64,000 bases of DNA from Massilia sp. Se16.2.3. Its GTDB lineage: Bacteria; Pseudomonadota; Gammaproteobacteria; Burkholderiales; Burkholderiaceae_D. The notes beneath the pieces are model-generated. The model saw nothing but the letters and a program-made list of their open reading frames with translations. It ran no database searches and was not told the origin of the DNA. The stretch covers positions 806,001-870,000 of the forward strand of contig NZ_CP050451.1 of NCBI RefSeq assembly GCF_014171595.1. Reading direction: 5' to 3'. Shown piece after piece: positions 1 through 9,309 of the stretch; position 1 is the stretch's first letter; each line of letters starts with the position of its first letter. The translations under genes and the position numbers were made by a program.

Positions 1-90
1 CGATACGGCCGCGACCAGCTCGGGCGTGCAAGCGCCACCGGCCATCGGTCCCTGGATCACCGGTACCGGGAACAATGCATCGAATTCCAT
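1..90 (-). CDS. Nitronate monooxygenase family protein, N-terminal fragment (cut by window edge)
   Basis: Only the first 30 residues are visible; the rest lies beyond the left edge. The reading begins at an ATG (complement of 88-90) preceded by a strong GGAGGGG ribosome site. The sequence includes the segment IQGPMAGGACTPELV, which is the FMN-phosphate-side start of the 2-nitropropane dioxygenase/nitronate monooxygenase TIM-barrel family. Members oxidise alkyl nitronates using FMN and oxygen and are cytoplasmic. The family call rests on this N-terminal motif alone. The gene is transcribed away from the long non-coding repeat region at 91-1579, so its promoter must lie there. Confidence 0.75.
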   Translation of the reverse strand, partial: MEFDALFPVPVIQGPMAGGACTPELVAAVS

Positions 91-161
91 GTCAGCCCCC
101 TCCGCTCGTCAGTTGATGAAGGCAGCTTACCAGATCGTAAACGGAACGCCAGAGGGGCATC

Positions 162-386
162 TGTGGATAAGGTTCTTGATATCCACAGGAACGGTTTGTG
201 CAGAAATGGCGCGTTTGGGGAGGCGCGAAAAATTGTCCAGATTCATCAACTGAGCGATACAGCGGCAACGCACCCGCTTATACCGCGTGTAAACCCATGA
301 TTTCTTGTCTGTTAACCGGCTTATCCACAGAAAGTGCCACTTGTTAACACTACTACTAAACTTGTATACAGATATTGGTTGTAAAC
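162..386. repeat. DnaA-box module, copy 1
   Basis: TGTGGATAA (162-170, exact reverse complement of the DnaA consensus) is followed after 8 bp by ATATCCACA (179-187). TGTGCAGAA lies at 197-205, GATACA at 256-261 and a perfect TTATCCACA at 321-329. An AT-rich tract follows at 343-386 and ends in GTAAAC. The same order and near-identical spacing recur in copies 2 and 3. Confidence 0.75.
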
Positions 387-567
387 CTGAGAGGCCTCGC
401 GCGCCCTGCCTGGGAAAATATTTTTTGCTGCGCGCTCGAACTGTTGGGCTGATGCTGCAAAAGCCAACGCAGCGCTGGCAGCCTGGCGTCTCTTCCCTGT
501 CGGCCTTGCCAGCTGACGCACGACAGCACTGCCGGCAACCCGAAAACCGCGCCCGCGGGAAGCAGGC

Positions 568-790
568 TGTGGACAAGCTCATGCATATCCACAGGAAGGA
601 ATGTGCAGAACGCGCGCGATTGCCGAGCTGCCGAAATCTGTCCGCATTCCGTGCAAACCCGATACACCGTTTGTTCAGCACATCAGGAATGACGTAAACC
701 CTTGAGCCTGTGGAGAAAATCGGTCTTATCCACAGTTCGGAGGGCGTTTACTACTACTATCAATTTTGTATACATCTATTGTTATTAAAC
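568..790. repeat. DnaA-box module, copy 2
   Basis: TGTGGACAA (568-576), 8-bp gap, ATATCCACA (585-593), TGTGCAGAA (602-610), GATACA (661-666), TTATCCACA (726-734), then the AT-rich tract 746-790 starting GTTTACTACTACTA and ending ATTAAAC. Offsets from the first box (17, 34, 93, 158) match copy 3 exactly and copy 1 within 1 bp, so this is a duplicated module rather than chance clustering of boxes. Confidence 0.75.
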
Positions 791-1253
791 AGAAGAAGCC
801 GGCGGCGCTGGAAAACCCCGAAGCGCTCGCGCCGGTTTGCGCTACTGCTGGCGCTGGCGCTGTCGCGACGCAGCCATTCGATGGTTTGGCAGGAAAAGAA
901 GGGATGGCGCTCATTGCCCATGCCGGCAACCTGCATCCAGGAGCTTGAGGAAGGCCAACCGGACGGCTGCCGCACCGTCGATGCACGGAGTTCGGATCGC
1001 ACGAGCACACTGACGGCCCTGATCACGGCAGAGCACACTTCCGGCAAAAGATGGCGTCGTCGGTTCAGTAAGCGATCAGCAACACGCTTCAAGCTGAACA
1101 ACGGTAAGCGTATGAGGCAAGCTCCACTGCGCGATCAGACCTGTCGGACGCTCGCTGTCGGCAGTGGCAATGCGCACATGCCCGCAAAAGCGCGCTGCCG
1201 GCACCGGGTCACGGCCGTTTTGCCAGCGATAAGCGCTATCTGGCAGACCGGCC

Positions 1254-1477
1254 TGTGGACAAGCCGCTGCATATCTACAGGATCCGATGTGCAGAAACGC
1301 TGTTACTGGAAGCCCGCTGTTTTTTCTCCAACATCGGTGCAAGCGCGATACAGCGCTTGTCCAGCCAGTCGCGGATAGCGTAAGCCGCTGATCTTGTGGA
1401 GTAAACCAATCTTATCCACAAGAAGAGCTTCGTTTACTATCACTACCAGCTTTATATATACATTTATTACTGTAAAC
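1254..1477. repeat. DnaA-box module, copy 3
   Basis: TGTGGACAA (1254-1262), 8-bp gap, ATATCTACA (1271-1279), TGTGCAGAA (1288-1296), GATACA (1347-1352), TTATCCACA (1412-1420), then an AT-rich tract 1432-1477 bounded by GTTTAC and GTAAAC. This copy is nearest to mtn, whose start codon is 103 bp beyond its end. Confidence 0.75.
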
Positions 1478-1579
1478 ATCTGAAAGCAGGGAAAAACGGG
1501 ACAACCCGTCTTCAGCCAAGCAAAACCGCTTGGAAAACACCGTTTTCAGACTCTTCAACCCATCAACAACATCAAATTC

Positions 1580-2374
1580 ATGCGTCTCGGGATCATCAGT
1601 GCACTACAAGAAGAACAGCAGGGGCTCGTGGAGGCCATGGAGAGGCCCTACAAGCTCATCCATGGTCAACGCGAGTACTGGGCTGGAACACTGTGGGAAA
1701 TCGACGCTGTGTGCGTTCTGTCGCGTATAGGCAAGGTTGCTGCCGCCATGACAGCCACCACGCTTGTGGAAAAGTTCGGAGTTACGCACATCCTGTTTAC
1801 CGGCGTGGCCGGTAGCGGCGACCCCAGCGTACGTGTCGGCGACATCGTCGTGGCCGATTCGCTGGTCCAGCACGACATGGATGCCAGCCCGCTGTTTCCC
1901 CGTTTCGAGGTGCCGCTGACGGGCTTGACCCATTTTCCGGCCGACCATCGCCTCAGCACGCAGCTGGCCGACGCCGCCGCTGCGTTCCTCGAGACCGAAT
2001 TCCTGGACGTGATCGATGCGCGCGAACAAGCGGCATTCGCCCTGGCGCAACCGCGTGTCCACCGCGGCTTGATCGCCAGCGGCGACCAGTTCGTCAACGA
2101 GCGCGCGCATATCCATGCCCTCAACGATGCCCTGCCGGGCCTGGTGGCGGTGGAAATGGAAGGGGCGGCGGTGGCCCAGGTGTGCTATGAGCTGGACCTG
2201 CCCTGTTGCGTGATGCGGACGATTTCCGACAACGCCAATGAAAACGCGGCCACCGACTTCATGCGTTTCGTGAAGTCAGTGGCCGCGCGCTATGCTTTTC
2301 ATGTCGTCAGGCAGTTCTGCCTGCAGATCGGGGGCGTCTCCGTTCAGGCCAGCAGCGAGTCCGCCGGCACGTAG
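1580..2374 (+). CDS. mtn: 5'-methylthioadenosine/S-adenosylhomocysteine nucleosidase
   Basis: The 264-residue protein belongs to the nucleoside phosphorylase superfamily and hydrolyses MTA and S-adenosylhomocysteine to adenine plus the thioribose product. It acts in methionine salvage and relieves methyltransferase product inhibition. The N-terminus [13 protein letters not shown] carries the family's catalytic acidic residues (E11/E12), the FTGVAGSG segment lies at 73-80, VEMEG at 191-195 forms the ribose site, and D217 in ISDNANENA is the expected base-protonating aspartate. It is slightly longer than the ~230-residue enterobacterial enzyme. Its last 31 bp overlap the 3' end of the convergent ald gene. 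Its promoter must lie in or next to the DnaA-box repeats. The ribosome site is weak. Confidence 0.92.
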   Translation: MRLGIISALQEEQQGLVEAMERPYKLIHGQREYWAGTLWEIDAVCVLSRIGKVAAAMTATTLVEKFGVTHILFTGVAGSGDPSVRVGDIVVADSLVQHDMDASPLFPRFEVPLTGLTHFPADHRLSTQLADAAAAFLETEFLDVIDAREQAAFALAQPRVHRGLIASGDQFVNERAHIHALNDALPGLVAVEMEGAAVAQVCYELDLPCCVMRTISDNANENAATDFMRFVKSVAARYAFHVVRQFCLQIGGVSVQASSESAGT

Positions 2375-3459
2375 TTGTAACCCAGGGCCTGGGCCACGGC
2401 TTCATAGGTGACCTTGCCCTGGCAGACATTCAGGCCATGGCGCAGGTGCGCGTCCTCACGCAGGGCGCGTTGCCAGCCTTTATTCGCCAGCGCCAGGGCG
2501 TGGCCAATGGTCGCGTTGTTCAGCGCAAAGGTGGACGTACGCGCCACCGCGCCCGGCATGTTCGCCACGCAGTAATGCACGACACCATCGACAACGAAGG
2601 TAGGGTCGGCATGGGTGGTCGGGTGCGAGGTTTCGAAGCAGCCGCCCTGGTCGATGGCGACGTCCACGACCACCGCGCCCTTCTTCATGCGCGCGATCAT
2701 GTCGCGGGTGACCAGTTTCGGCGCCGCCGCGCCCGGTACCAGCACGCCGCCGACGACCAGGTCGGCCGACAGTACCGCTTCTTCCAGCGCATGCGCGTTC
2801 GAATAGACCGTGGCGATGCGGTTGCCATAGACCAGGTCGAGCTGGCGCAGGCGGTCGATGTTCTTGTCTAACACGGTAACGCGGGCACCGGTCCCGACCG
2901 CCATTTGCAGGGCATTGGTCCCGACCACGCCGGCGCCGATGATGACCACGTGGCCTGGCGCCACGCCCGGCACGCCGCCCAGCAGCAGGCCCATGCCGCC
3001 CTTCGATTTTTCCAGGTGGGCAGCGCCGGCCTGGATGGCCATGCGTCCCGCCACTTCGCTCATCGGTGCCAGCAGCGGCAAGCCGCCGCCCGCGCCGGTG
3101 ATGGTTTCGTAGGCAATGCAGACCGCTTTCGATTTGACCAGCGCCGCGGTCTGTTCCGGATCGGGCGCCAGGTGCAGATAGGTGTAGAGGATTTGTCCCT
3201 CGCGTAGCATCGCGCACTCGCCCGGCTGCGGCTCCTTGACCTTGACGATCATCTCGGCACGGGCAAAGAGCTCCTCGGCCTGGTCGACAATCCTGGCCCC
3301 GGCCGCGACGTACTGCTCGTCGGACAGGCCGATCTCGGCACCGGCGTTCTTCTGGACCATGACCTGGTGGCCCCGGTTGACCAGCTCGCGCACGGACGGC
3401 GGGGTCAGGCCGACCCGGTACTCGTGGTTCTTTATCTCTTTTGGAACGCCAACTAACAT
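2344..3459 (-). CDS. ald: Alanine dehydrogenase
   Basis: Catalyses NAD-dependent reversible deamination of L-alanine to pyruvate and ammonia in the cytoplasm. The start at 3459 ([10 protein letters not shown]) is chosen over an upstream in-frame codon because GGAGGAAG precedes it and known Ald proteins begin this way; this gives 371 residues, the usual length. Key residues sit where the family expects them: K75 in KVKEP, H96 in YLHLA, the NAD-binding GAGVVG at 175-180 and D270 in VAIDQGG. It lies 46 bp downstream of putA on the same strand, so amino-acid catabolic genes are grouped here and may be co-transcribed. Confidence 0.95.
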   Translation of the reverse strand: MLVGVPKEIKNHEYRVGLTPPSVRELVNRGHQVMVQKNAGAEIGLSDEQYVAAGARIVDQAEELFARAEMIVKVKEPQPGECAMLREGQILYTYLHLAPDPEQTAALVKSKAVCIAYETITGAGGGLPLLAPMSEVAGRMAIQAGAAHLEKSKGGMGLLLGGVPGVAPGHVVIIGAGVVGTNALQMAVGTGARVTVLDKNIDRLRQLDLVYGNRIATVYSNAHALEEAVLSADLVVGGVLVPGAAAPKLVTRDMIARMKKGAVVVDVAIDQGGCFETSHPTTHADPTFVVDGVVHYCVANMPGAVARTSTFALNNATIGHALALANKGWQRALREDAHLRHGLNVCQGKVTYEAVAQALGYNYVPADSLLA

Positions 3460-3505
3460 GTCTTCCTCCAATGAGCTACACAATGAACAACAAACCTTTA
3501 CATGA

Positions 3506-6500
3506 TTACAGCCCCAGCGTCATCAGGCTTGCGTTACCCCCAGCGGCCGTCGTGTTGACGCACAGGGCACGCTCGGCCACCAGGCGCCACAGGGCGATCG
3601 GGGCTGCGATATCCGTGTCGACGATGCCGACGATGGCACCCGGGCGCGCCGCCAGTTCGGTGCGCAGGTTGCCCTGCAAACCGGTTTCCAGCATCGCCAT
3701 CTGGAAGTCGCACTGCGCCACTTCGGCGGCACCGATGAATTGCAGCTGATCCTTCAGTTCCGGCGGCAGATCGTCCGGCACGTGCAGGCCGGGACTGACC
3801 AGCACCAGCGCCCGGTTACCGGTCGCCATGGCGGCGGCCAGCTGGTTCAGCATGCCCCGTTGCGATTCGGCCGCGCACAGCACCACCCCGCGCGGGGTAA
3901 AGGACAGGCGGTTGCGTTCGCCGGTCGGGCCGGGTAAATCGATGGCCGTGCCGTTCAGTTGCGTGCGCGCATAGCGCTCGCCGAGGGCGACCAGGTCTTC
4001 CAGGCCGTGGGTGTGGGCCCAGACCATCAGCGCATCGAGCGCAGGATACGGACGGCGGGCATGCTCGAGCAGCGGCGCGGCACGGCGCTGCAGGCGCTTG
4101 ATGTAGAGCGGGCCGCCAGCTTTCGGGCCGGTACCGGATTTGCCTTCGCCACCGAACGGTTGCACGCCAACGACAGCGCCAACGATGTTGCGGTTCACGT
4201 AGATATTGCCGACATGGGCGCGCGCGGTGATGAAATCGATGGTCTCGTCGATGCGCGAATGCACGCCCAGGGTCAGGCCGTAACCGGTGGCATTGATGGT
4301 GTCGACCACGCGGCCGAGGTCGGCGCGGCGGTAGCGCACGATGTGCAGCACGGGCCCGAACACTTCCTGCTTGAGTTCATCGAGCGAGGCAATTTCCAGC
4401 ACGGTTGGCGGCACGAACGTCCCCCCCTCCGTGAGCGCTTTCGGCAGTTCCAGCGCAAAATGGTTTTTCGCGGTGGCACGGGTACGCTCGATGTGATTCA
4501 ACAAATTGCGCTGGGCCTCGGCATCGATCACCGGGCCGATGTCAGTCGCCAGGCGGTCCGGGCTGCCGACGCGCAGTTCTCCCATCGCGCCCTTCAGCAT
4601 GCGGATCGTCTTGTCGGCAATATCTTCCTGCAGGAACAATACGCGCAGGGCCGAGCAGCGCTGGCCGGCGCTGTCGAAGGCCGAGCTCAATACGTCCTGC
4701 ACCACCTGTTCCGGCAAGGCGGAGGAATCGACGATCAGCGCATTCTGGCCACCGGTTTCGGCCACCAGCGGAATATCGATGCCCTCGTTGTCGGCCCGCT
4801 TTGCCAGCGTGCGGTTGATCAGTTGCGCCACTTCCGTCGAGCCCGTAAAGATCACGCCTTTGACGCGCGCGTCGCCGGTCAGGGCGGCACCGACGACTTC
4901 GCCTCGGCCCGGCAGCAATTGCAGGCTGGCCAGCGGGAAGCCGGCTTCGTGGAACAGTTGCACGGCGCGATGGGCGATCAGCGGCGTCTGTTCCGCCGGT
5001 TTGGCCAGCACGACATTGCCGGCGGCCAGGGCCGCAGCAACCTGGCCGGTGAAAATCGCCAGCGGGAAGTTCCAGGGGCTGATACACGTCACCGGTCCCA
5101 AAGCCTGCGCCGGCGCGGCGTCTTTCACTTGCGCGCCGTAGTAGCGCAGGAAGTCGACGGCTTCGCGGATTTCCGCGATCGCGTTCGGCAAGGATTTGCC
5201 CGCTTCGCGCACGGCCAGGGCCATCAGCTCGGCGCAGTGTTCTTCGAACAGATCGGCAACGCGGTCGAGCATGGCGGCACGGTCAGCGTTGGCGCCGGCT
5301 TGCCACTGGGCGGCGAAAGCGGTGGCTGCGTTCAGGGCCGTTTCGACGTCTTGCGGCGCCGCTTCCTGCACCTGGCCGACGCGATCGGCATGCTGGGCCG
5401 GGTTGCGCACTTGCAGCGTATCGGCGCCGAGCACCGGGCCGGCGATCAGCGGTTTTCGCGGTAGTCGCGCTGGCGCGCCAGCTCCAGGCCAAGGCTGCGC
5501 AGTGCATCTTCGTTCGTCAGGTCGATGCCGGCGGAATTCCTGCGCTCGGCACCAAACAGGGCGCGCGGCTGGGCAATGGCCGGGTGCGGCAGGCAATCGG
5601 CGGCGCGCGCGACTTCGAACGGGTCGTTCAGCAGGCTGTCGACGGGGATCTTTTCGTCGACGATCTGGTTCACGAACGAGGAATTCGCGCCGTTTTCCAG
5701 CAGGCGGCGCACCAGGTAAGCCAGCAGCGTTTCGTGCGAGCCGACCGGGGCATAGATGCGGCAGGTTTTACCCAGATTGTCCTTGCCCACGACCTGGTCG
5801 TAGAGCGTCTCGCCCATGCCGTGCAGGCACTGGAATTCGTAGTTGTCGACACCCTGCTCTTTCGCCCAGGTGTAGATCACCGACAGGCTGTGCGCATTGT
5901 GGGTGGCGAACTGGGCATAGATGACATCGAGCGCACCGAGCAGTTTTTTCGCACAGGTCAGATACGACACGTCCGTGTAGACCTTGCGCGTATAGACCGG
6001 GAAGCCCGGCATGCCGTCCACCTGCGCGCGCTTGATCTCGGCGTCCCAATAGGCGCCTTTTACCAGGCGCACCATGAACTTGCGGTTGCTGCGCTTGGCG
6101 AGGTCGATCACGTAGTCGATCACGAACGGGCAGCGCTTCTGGTAGGCCTGCACCACCAGGCCGATGCCCTCGAAACCGGCCAGTTCCGCATCAAAAGCCA
6201 GTGCCTCGAGCATGTCGAGCGAGATTTCCAGGCGGTCCGCTTCCTCGGCATCGATGTTGATGCCGATGTTATAGCTTTTCGCCAGCAAGACCAGGTTGCG
6301 CACACGCGGCAGCAATTCGTTCATCACGCGGGCGTACTGGGCGCGGCTGTAGCGCGGGTGCAGGGCGGACAGCTTGATCGAGATCCCGGGGCCGGCCTTG
6401 ATGCCGCGCCCATTCGAGGCCTTGCCGATCGCGTGGATGGCTGCCTCGTAGGAAGCATAGTAATTCTGGGCATCCAGTTCAGTCAGCGCCGCTTCGCCCA

Positions 6501-7152
6501 GCATGTCGTAGGAATATTGATAGCCGCGCGCCTCGTTCGGCTGGCTGTTTTTCAGGGCCTCCTGAATCGTCTGGCCGGTGACGAACTGGTTGCCGAGCAT
6601 GCGCATGGCCAGGTCGACGCCCTTGCGGATCAGCGGTTCGCCGCCGCGGGCGATCAGGCGCGTCAGGGCGGAGCCCAGGCCGCGCTCGCTGCTGGACGAG
6701 ACGAGTTTGCCGGTGACCAATAAACCCCAGGTGGCGGCATTCACGAACAGCGAAGGCGATTCACCCAGGTGGCTGCGCCAGTCGCCCTTGCTGATCTTGT
6801 CGGCGATCAGGCGGTCGGCGGTGGCGCTGTCGGGAATGCGCAGCAGCGCTTCGGCCAGGCACATCAGCGCGACGCCTTCTTCCGACGACAGCGAGAATTC
6901 ATGCATCAGGGCGTCGACGCCGGAAGCGCGGGTGCGTTTCGCGCGCACGCTCGTGACCAGGCGCTGGGCCAGCGGTTTCGCTTCCGCGCCCGGACGGGCG
7001 CCTTGTGCCAGCAGCCACTGGACGGCTTCCTGCTCGTCGCGGCGGTAGGCGGCGGTGATGGCGGCGCGCAGGGGCGTCTGCTCTTGCCGGGTTTCAGCCT
7101 GGAAGGCGTCGAAGGGAACGAAGGTGGTGGCCGGAGTGGCGGCGATCTGCAT
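3506..7152 (-). CDS. putA: Bifunctional proline dehydrogenase / delta-1-pyrroline-5-carboxylate dehydrogenase, frameshifted
   Basis: PutA oxidises proline to glutamate in two steps: an FAD proline dehydrogenase and an NAD aldehyde dehydrogenase. The N-terminal 568 residues (7152 to 5446) hold the PutA accessory and proline dehydrogenase barrel. The aldehyde dehydrogenase half ([10 protein letters not shown], catalytic Cys in [10 protein letters not shown]) and a C-terminal domain continue to 3506 in another frame. The break is at about 5451, where the coding strand reads AACCGCTG but AACCCGCTG would restore the continuous REN-PLIAGP sequence. Repaired length is about 1215 residues, normal for PutA lacking the ribbon-helix-helix domain. 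The gene is divergent from an Lrp-type activator. A one-base sequencing error is as likely as a true mutation. Confidence 0.93.
5449..5455 (-). other. Apparent 1-base deletion in putA
   Basis: Adding one base to the short C run on the coding strand joins the proline dehydrogenase frame to the aldehyde dehydrogenase frame without losing any residue. The two open frames overlap by about 150 bp, but only one side of the overlap is PutA-like in each. Confidence 0.8.
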
Positions 7153-7198
7153 GGTGGTCTTTTATTAAACTAAAACAGGTCCAGGGTGCACAGCAAAA

Positions 7199-7226
7199 CG
7201 CGCCGCACTGCATGGCAGGCGGCGCG
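7199..7226. repeat. Perfect 8-bp-stem hairpin in the putA/lrp intergenic region
   Basis: CGCGCCGC (7199-7206) pairs with GCGGCGCG (7219-7226) around a 12-base loop, 47 bp upstream of the putA start. No T-run follows on either strand, so it is not an obvious terminator. It lies in the 211-bp divergent promoter region and could shape the putA leader mRNA or be a protein site. Confidence 0.5.
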
Positions 7227-7363
7227 CATCTTGGCAGGCGCTTCAATCGTTTGATTGTAGAAGGAAATCTTCTGGATTAATTCTGTTTTTAACGGGCACT
7301 AGCAATAGATAGTTTTTGGTGCGAGAATTCGACCAAATAATATTTACGCTTAAGAGAGACGGC

Positions 7364-7819
7364 ATGCTCGACAAAATTTCGAAGAAGATCCTGGCCGAGT
7401 TGCAGAACGATGGACGCATCAGCAACGTCGAGCTGGCGACCCGGGTCAACCTGTCGCCGGCGGCCTGCCTCGAGCGCGTGCGCAAGCTGCACGAATCCGG
7501 CTACATCATGGGCTATACGGCCCAGTTGAATCCGCAGTTGCTGGATGTGTCGCTGCTGGTCTTCATCGAAGTGGTGCTGGACCGCACGACGCCGGAAGTG
7601 TTCGACGCCTTCAAGCAGAGCGTGCAATTGATCCCGGAAGTGCTCGAGTGCCACATGGTGGCGGGCGGCTTCGATTACCTGGTCAAGGCGCGGGTGAAGG
7701 ACATGGCGGCCTACCGCGAATTCCTCGGCAAGACGCTGCTACAGAAAGGCGTGCGCGAGACGCATACCTATGCGGTGATGGAAGAGGTCAAGAATACGAC
7801 GAAGTTGCCGATCAGGTAA
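7364..7819 (+). CDS. Lrp/AsnC family transcriptional regulator, probable putA regulator
   Basis: The 151-residue protein has an N-terminal winged helix-turn-helix (about residues 1-60, with ISNVELATRVNLSPAACLERV) and a C-terminal RAM/AsnC ligand-binding domain. The start at 7364 is preferred over an upstream GTG because a GAGACGG ribosome site sits just before it and the domain starts MLDKISKKIL. It is transcribed divergently from putA with 211 bp between them, the arrangement seen for Lrp-type PutR/BkdR activators that respond to proline or branched-chain amino acids. Control of putA is inferred from position. The 61-bp GTAGGGTGGGC repeat follows its stop. Confidence 0.88.
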   Translation: MLDKISKKILAELQNDGRISNVELATRVNLSPAACLERVRKLHESGYIMGYTAQLNPQLLDVSLLVFIEVVLDRTTPEVFDAFKQSVQLIPEVLECHMVAGGFDYLVKARVKDMAAYREFLGKTLLQKGVRETHTYAVMEEVKNTTKLPIR

Positions 7820-7844
7820 ACGCGTTCAACCAACGCTCGACCTT

Positions 7845-7905
7845 GTAGGGTGGGCGCCCCGTGCCCACGCCGTACATGGCATACGGTGAGACCGGCCCAC
7901 CCTAC
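7845..7905. repeat. GTAGGGTGGGC inverted-repeat element
   Basis: GTAGGGTGGGC (7845-7855) is inverted exactly at 7895-7905, and a GTGGGC/GCCCAC hairpin lies inside the left half. The same unit recurs at 14813 and, with changes, at 14848. The right arm supplies the TAG stop codon of the minus-strand lysR gene. The element sits between the convergent lrp and lysR genes and could also act as a terminator stem, though no T-run is present. Confidence 0.7.
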
Positions 7906-8858
7906 GCGGCTTGCCGCTCCGCCTTCGGTGCCGTCGCCACGGCGGCGGTGGTTTCCAGGTTGTTGCGCAGCCAGCGGTGGGCGGGGCTGCGGCCGTCGCG
8001 TTCGTGCCAGAGCATGTCCAGATGCACGGCCGGCAAGGCGAACGGCAGTTCGCGCCAGATCAGCGACTCCGTCATGCCCGTCGACACCATCAGGTGCTTC
8101 GGCAGCACCGTGATCAAATCCGAGTTCGCCACCACCCGCCCTGCTGTGAAGAACTGGTTCACGGTCAACAGGATGCGCCGCTCGCGGCCGATCTGCGCCA
8201 GCGCCTCGTCGACCAGGCCGTGCGCCCGACCCGAAAAACTCACCAACAAATGGTTCGCCTTGCAATAGGTGTCGAGGTCGAGCTTGGTGTTGGCCAGTGG
8301 ATGGTTCTTGCGCATCACGCACACATACTGGCCCGAGTACAGGCGCTCGTGGCGGATCGGCGAACCGGTCTCATACGACAGCTGGGCAGCCACGCCCGGA
8401 AAGAAGCCGACCGCCAGATCAATGTCGCCGCGCAACAGCATCGGCCGCGGCTCGCGCGTGGTCAGCGGCACCATGCGGATGTTGACGCCCGGCGCTTCGC
8501 TCTCGATCGAGCGCATCAGCGAGGGTAGCCAGTAGGCGGCGGTGGCATCGGCCATGGCCATGCGGAAGGTTGCCTGCGCTTTCGAGACATCGAAGGTTTC
8601 CGGCATGACCGCCGCTTCCAGCGAGGCCAGCGCCTGGCGCACGGCCGGCCACAGGGCTTCGGCACGCGGGGTGGGCTTCACGCCATACGCCGTGCGGATC
8701 AGCAATTCGTCGCCCAGGCTTTCACGCAGGCGTTTGATGGCATTCGATACCGCCGGCTGGGTCATGGCCAGGTGGCCGGCCGCGCGCGTGAGGTTTTGTT
8801 CGGTCATGACTGCGTCGAATACGCGCAGCAGGTTCAGGTCCAGTGTCAGGAAGCTCAT
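7902..8858 (-). CDS. LysR family transcriptional regulator
   Basis: A 318-residue LysR-type regulator. Residues 1-65 form the winged helix-turn-helix (LDLNLLRVFDAV, then TRAAGHLAMTQPAVSNAI); the rest is the two-lobed periplasmic-binding-like inducer domain. The sequence style (DLNLL start, TPRAEAL, RMAMADATAAYWLP) resembles the NodD/NahR/LeuO-like branch that often senses aromatic compounds. No target can be assigned: its divergent neighbour is a 69-residue membrane protein and the inducer is unknown. The stop codon lies inside the inverted-repeat element at 7845-7905. Confidence 0.9.
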   Translation of the reverse strand: MSFLTLDLNLLRVFDAVMTEQNLTRAAGHLAMTQPAVSNAIKRLRESLGDELLIRTAYGVKPTPRAEALWPAVRQALASLEAAVMPETFDVSKAQATFRMAMADATAAYWLPSLMRSIESEAPGVNIRMVPLTTREPRPMLLRGDIDLAVGFFPGVAAQLSYETGSPIRHERLYSGQYVCVMRKNHPLANTKLDLDTYCKANHLLVSFSGRAHGLVDEALAQIGRERRILLTVNQFFTAGRVVANSDLITVLPKHLMVSTGMTESLIWRELPFALPAVHLDMLWHERDGRSPAHRWLRNNLETTAAVATAPKAERQAA

Positions 8859-9020
8859 GGAAAAATCGTCTCGGTGGCAGCGCGCTGCCTGTTTATCGGT
8901 CTGGTTTCAGTGTACTCGATTTCATTCATGATCCATATAAGGGCCATTAGAAAACGGAATTAGATTTATATGCTGCATTGCACTATAGTTCTTAGAAACA
9001 ACGTTCCGTAATCAAACATC

Positions 9021-9230
9021 ATGTCGTTCGTCTCTGCCGTCACCCAATTGTCTTTCCCGCTGCTGCCCCTGGCCGACCTGCTGCGCCTGGCCTGCCTGCT
9101 GGCGCTGCTGGCCGCTTTCCTGCTGTTTTTCCGCCCCTTGTTGTCGGGACTGGTCCGCGCGTCGTTGCTGGTGCTGCGTCCCCGTACTGCGCGCACGCGC
9201 GGCGCCGCTGACGGCGTGCTCGGCGCTTGA
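9021..9230 (+). CDS. Small hypothetical membrane protein
   Basis: This 69-residue frame has one strongly hydrophobic stretch (about residues 17-55, rich in Leu and Ala) followed by an Arg-rich tail, which would fit a single or hairpin membrane insertion with a positive cytoplasmic end. No family is recognised. It is followed 16 bp later by a strong rho-independent terminator and has a 162-bp upstream gap shared with the divergent lysR, which supports a real transcript. The ribosome site is poor, so the protein remains uncertain. Confidence 0.5.
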   Translation: MSFVSAVTQLSFPLLPLADLLRLACLLALLAAFLLFFRPLLSGLVRASLLVLRPRTARTRGAADGVLGA

Positions 9231-9246
9231 AGCCAGCACACGAATG

Positions 9247-9284
9247 AAAAACGCGGCCCCGGTTTCCCGGCGCCGCGTTTTTTT
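9247..9284. terminator. Bidirectional rho-independent terminator
   Basis: A-run, then ACGCGGC pairing with GCCGCGT around a GC-rich loop that itself can pair, then a seven-base T-run. It serves the plus-strand small ORF and the convergent minus-strand gene ending at 9310. Confidence 0.85.
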
Positions 9285-9309
9285 ATGCCCGCATTTTCCT
9301 GCTGCGTGA

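Larger units (their letters stand above)
91..1579. other. 1.5-kb non-coding region with three DnaA-box modules
   Basis: No convincing gene is present: the open frames here are short, overlap on both strands and match nothing recognisable. The region separates the divergent nitronate monooxygenase and mtn genes, and at 1.5 kb is far longer than the other gaps in the window. It contains three diverged copies of one module (162-386, 568-790, 1254-1477). Each has an inverted pair of DnaA-box-like nonamers, a perfect TTATCCACA about 158 bp later, and an AT-rich tract bounded by GTTTAC-like and GTAAAC-like ends. The segments between modules (387-567 and 791-1253) show no clear feature. Confidence 0.7.

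Noticed and set aside
26..1378. Several open frames of 60-222 codons on both strands (for example 127-681, 305-697, 710-1378)
   Set aside because: They overlap each other, run through the repeated DnaA-box modules, have no ribosome sites and resemble no protein family; the repeat structure explains the region better.
162..1477. The chromosomal replication origin oriC
   Set aside because: The boxes fit, but dnaA, dnaN, gyrB, rpmH, parA and parB are all absent, so oriC is not supported; it is kept as a DnaA-binding locus of unknown role.
3959..6723. Long plus-strand frames (501 and 379 codons) opposite putA
   Set aside because: They mirror the putA codon pattern in GC-rich DNA and their translations are Arg/Gln/His/Val-rich nonsense; the minus strand is clearly PutA.
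3506..7152. Two separate genes, a monofunctional proline dehydrogenase and a P5C dehydrogenase
   Set aside because: The second frame has no own start or ribosome site at the junction, and one base restores a standard PutA of normal length.
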